A stretch of DNA of 8,752 nucleotides from Pseudobdellovibrio sp. Lineage in GTDB: Bacteria > Bdellovibrionota > Bdellovibrionia > Bdellovibrionales > Bdellovibrionaceae. Positions 7,109 through 8,752 of the stretch are shown here, one piece after another. The notes beneath the pieces were generated by a model. The model did not search any database. It was not told the DNA's origin and was given only the letters and a program-made list of their open reading frames with translations. A program made the translations under genes and the position numbers. Where the stretch lies: positions 1-8,752 of the forward strand of contig JANWIU010000127.1 in assembly GCA_025449725.1 (NCBI GenBank). Reading direction: 5' to 3'. Position 1 is the first letter of the stretch, and every line of letters starts with the position of its first letter.

Positions 7109-7155
7109 AATTTATTTTCACCTAGCACTATGACAAAAATGCTTAGTCATGACAA
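7109..7155 (-). promoter_or_regulatory. Candidate tandem sigma-70-type promoters of the nuo operon
   Basis: On the - strand a -35 TTGTCA (7150-7155) and a -10 CATAGT (7127-7132) are 17 bases apart. A second pair, TTGTCA (7131-7136) and TAAATT (7109-7114), is 16 bases apart. Each -35 matches the consensus at 5 of 6 positions and each -10 at 4 of 6. They lie 23-70 bases before the nuoB ATG and would give a short leader. Prediction is by eye only, and the two compete as alternatives. Confidence 0.45.
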
Positions 7156-7168
7156 CGAGATAAGTCAT
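7130..7168. repeat. Cluster of four ATGAC half-sites in two inverted pairs (possible operator)
   Basis: ATGAC at 7130-7134 and 7149-7153 faces GTCAT at 7146-7150 and 7164-7168. This gives ATGAC-N11-GTCAT and ATGAC-N10-GTCAT, interlocked through a central GTCATGAC palindrome. Read in one orientation, the four copies fit ATGACWW. The cluster covers the -35 and -10 region proposed for nuo, so it could bind a dimeric regulator. No family can be assigned. Confidence 0.4.
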
Positions 7169-7239
7169 TTCTGAGGGCCACATAAAATCTTTCAACGCGA
7201 TCGCTAAAAGCCAACTTTTCTGTTGGTGTTTACAAGTTT

Positions 7240-7268
7240 TTGTTCCTAGACTTTAGGGCAGCTTAAAT
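7240..7268 (+). promoter_or_regulatory. Weak candidate promoter of the protease gene
   Basis: TTGTTC (7240-7245) and TTAAAT (7263-7268) are 17 bases apart, matching the sigma-70 consensus at 3 and 4 of 6 positions. Transcription would start only a few bases before the strong ribosome site AAGGAGG (7280-7286). An alternative is TTTACA at 7229 with a poorer -10. Confidence is low. Confidence 0.25.
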
Positions 7269-7291
7269 TGTTTTCACTCAAGGAGGGGTAG

Positions 7292-8698
7292 ATGAAATCA
7301 AAGGTTTCAGCATTATTGCTGATTTTAGGTCTTTCAAGCGTTTCTCAAGCAGAAGATTTGCTGGTCAAAGTAGCAAATCCGGTATCAACGAAGCACGCAG
7401 CTTCCTATTTTTCGTCCCAGGGCTTAAAATCACAGGCACTCACTGAAAATTGGCTTCGCGTACAAGGCAATGTTGAGCTTTCTCAGTTTCAAAACTTCCT
7501 TGAAAGCGGTTCAGTTGTTTACGTACAAAAGAATTACAAAATCAAACTTCGTGAAAATGCTTCGGCTAAGCAGGCGCTGGCTGCCTATTTGGCAGATCAT
7601 CCTGACCAAATGGATGCTCCGTTAGCACCGGGTGCGGACAATCCGGCGATTCCTGCTCCTCCGGCAAACTCTACAGGTGCTGACCCATTGTTTTCAAAAC
7701 AATGGGGTATGCGCGATATCGGAGTTGAAAACGCATGGCGAGTAAATGCCGGCAACAAAATTGTAGTAGCCGTAATTGATACAGGTGTTGATTACACTCA
7801 TGAAGACTTGCTTCCTAACATGTGGAGAAATGCAAAAGAAATTCCTGATAACAATGTAGATGACGACAACAATGGATTTGTTGATGACATCGTTGGCTGG
7901 GACTTCTTAGGTAAAGACAACAAACCTTACGACTTAGCAGCGACAAGTTTAGGTGACTTGTTAAACGGCGGTAACCCTGGTCACGGAACTCATTGTGCAG
8001 GAAACGTTGCAGCCCGCGGACAAAACGGAAAAGGAATTTCCGGCGTTGCTCCTAATGCGCAAATCATGGCTTTACGTTTTATCGGAAGCGAAGGCGGAAC
8101 TACCGCTGATGCAGTACTTTCTATTAAGTACGCTGTTGATAATGGCGCAAAAGTTCTTTCGAACTCTTGGGGCTCTGAAGGTGAAGATCCTGCGGATGCC
8201 GTGAACAACCAAGCATTAAAAGATGCTATTCAATATGCCGGTGATCATAACGTATTATTTGTAGCTGCTGCCGGCAACGGACATCAAGGCCGCGGTTATG
8301 ATAACGACAGCGATCCGAACCCTGCCTACCCTGCGAGTTACACTCACGACAACATTATTTCTGTTGCTGCACTTGATGTGAACAACAACTTCGGTTCATT
8401 CTCAAATTGGGGACGAGTATCTGTTGATATCGGCGCTCCGGGTGTAAAAGTTTTTTCAACTACTGTTGGCGGAAAATATTCAGATACAGTGATTCCACTT
8501 TTAGGCGCTACTTGGGATGGAACCTCTATGGCGTGCCCGCATGTTGCAGGCGCGGCAGCACTTTACTGGTCTGTACATCCGGAAAAAACAGTTGCAGAAG
8601 TTAAAGCAGCAATCTTAAATTCTGCTGTGAAAATTTCAGTAGCTTCGGGCAAGTTAGTTACCGAAGGTAAACTAAATGTCGATAATTTGATGAAGTAA
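7292..8698 (+). CDS. Secreted subtilisin-like serine protease (peptidase family S8)
   Basis: This is a 468-residue exported subtilase precursor. Residues 1-20 are a Sec signal peptide (MKSK, hydrophobic core, VSQA cleavage site). Residues about 21-90 look like an I9-type inhibitory propeptide, followed by an Ala/Pro-rich linker (about 95-130). The catalytic domain starts near KQWGMRDIG (136-144). The catalytic triad is Asp163 (VIDTGVD), His231 (GHGTHCAG) and Ser412 (GTSMACPHVAG); the oxyanion-hole Asn329 is in AAGNGH. An acidic insert NNVDDDNNGFVDDIVGWDF (187-205) is a common, probably Ca-binding, feature of many bacterial subtilases. The only two cysteines, 235 and 415, flank the catalytic residues. 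There is no C-terminal extension, so the enzyme is probably released to the periplasm or outside after propeptide removal. AAGGAGG lies 5 bases before the ATG. The gene is divergent from nuo and functionally unrelated to it. The substrate is unknown. Confidence 0.95.
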   Translation: MKSKVSALLLILGLSSVSQAEDLLVKVANPVSTKHAASYFSSQGLKSQALTENWLRVQGNVELSQFQNFLESGSVVYVQKNYKIKLRENASAKQALAAYLADHPDQMDAPLAPGADNPAIPAPPANSTGADPLFSKQWGMRDIGVENAWRVNAGNKIVVAVIDTGVDYTHEDLLPNMWRNAKEIPDNNVDDDNNGFVDDIVGWDFLGKDNKPYDLAATSLGDLLNGGNPGHGTHCAGNVAARGQNGKGISGVAPNAQIMALRFIGSEGGTTADAVLSIKYAVDNGAKVLSNSWGSEGEDPADAVNNQALKDAIQYAGDHNVLFVAAAGNGHQGRGYDNDSDPNPAYPASYTHDNIISVAALDVNNNFGSFSNWGRVSVDIGAPGVKVFSTTVGGKYSDTVIPLLGATWDGTSMACPHVAGAAALYWSVHPEKTVAEVKAAILNSAVKISVASGKLVTEGKLNVDNLMK

Positions 8699-8700
8699 TT

Positions 8701-8728
8701 GACGTTTCAGATTTGAACGTTGTTATTA
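8701..8728 (+). terminator. Possible weak hairpin after the protease gene
   Basis: ACGTT (8702-8706) and AACGT (8716-8720) can pair around a 9-base loop, followed by a poor T-rich stretch. The stem is short and lacks a GC core, so it is at best a weak terminator. The remaining bases to 8752 hold no recognisable feature. Confidence 0.2.
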
Positions 8729-8752
8729 AATCACTGAACATAAGGCCAGGTA

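Noticed and set aside
7197..7204. GCGATCGC 8-base palindrome in the divergent intergenic region
   Set aside because: It matches the HIP1 palindrome abundant in cyanobacteria, but it is a single copy here and nothing else suggests that lineage; probably chance.
7211..7226. CCAAC/GTTGG inverted repeat upstream of the protease gene
   Set aside because: The stem is only 5 bp with a 6-base loop and has no T-tract; too weak to call an operator or attenuator.
7990..8208. Open frames on both strands inside the protease gene
   Set aside because: They sit in the conserved region between catalytic His and Asn of the subtilase; no independent coding evidence.
1..8752. CRISPR arrays, tRNA or rRNA genes, insertion sequences, phage or defence genes
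   Set aside because: I looked on both strands and saw no spaced direct repeats, cloverleaf-like sequences, transposase or integrase motifs, or terminal inverted repeats; the DNA is almost fully explained by housekeeping genes.

Overview
The window is an ordinary chromosomal segment of a Gram-negative bacterium. The evidence is an outer-membrane beta-barrel C-terminus ending in Phe, a lipobox lipoprotein and a Sec-exported subtilase. Base composition looks moderate, in the mid-40s percent GC by eye. The gene set and protein style (NuoCD fusion, secreted S8 protease, small orphan lipoprotein) would fit a Bdellovibrio-like member of the Bdellovibrionota. That placement is an inference; no marker gene here proves it.

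Layout. At the left edge (1-133, + strand) is the 3' end of an outer-membrane protein gene. It converges on a small lipoprotein gene (211-717, - strand), and the two share a bidirectional terminator near 160-186. A second strong hairpin (about 851-885) separates the lipoprotein gene from the end of a respiratory operon. Positions 903-7086 (- strand) hold six tightly packed complex I genes, read in the order nuoB, nuoCD (fused), nuoE, nuoF, nuoG, nuoI. Adjacent genes overlap by 1 or 14 bases or are separated by one base, which suggests one translationally coupled transcript. A 205-base divergent intergenic region (7087-7291) carries the probable nuo promoters and a cluster of ATGAC/GTCAT half-sites. 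To its right a secreted subtilisin-like serine protease gene (7292-8698, + strand) is read the other way.

How the genes work together. NuoE, NuoF and NuoG form the NADH-oxidising module (FMN plus Fe-S clusters). NuoB, NuoCD and NuoI form the connecting module that passes electrons to quinone. All expected Fe-S ligands are visible: N1a, N1b, N2, N3, N4, N5, N6a, N6b and the uncommon N7. The operon holds only the peripheral arm. The membrane subunits NuoA, H, J, K, L, M and N are absent and must lie elsewhere if the enzyme is a full proton-pumping complex I.

I found no previously undescribed system. The points most worth a second look are the split nuo locus, the N7 motif in an unusually short NuoG, and the half-site cluster over the nuo promoter.
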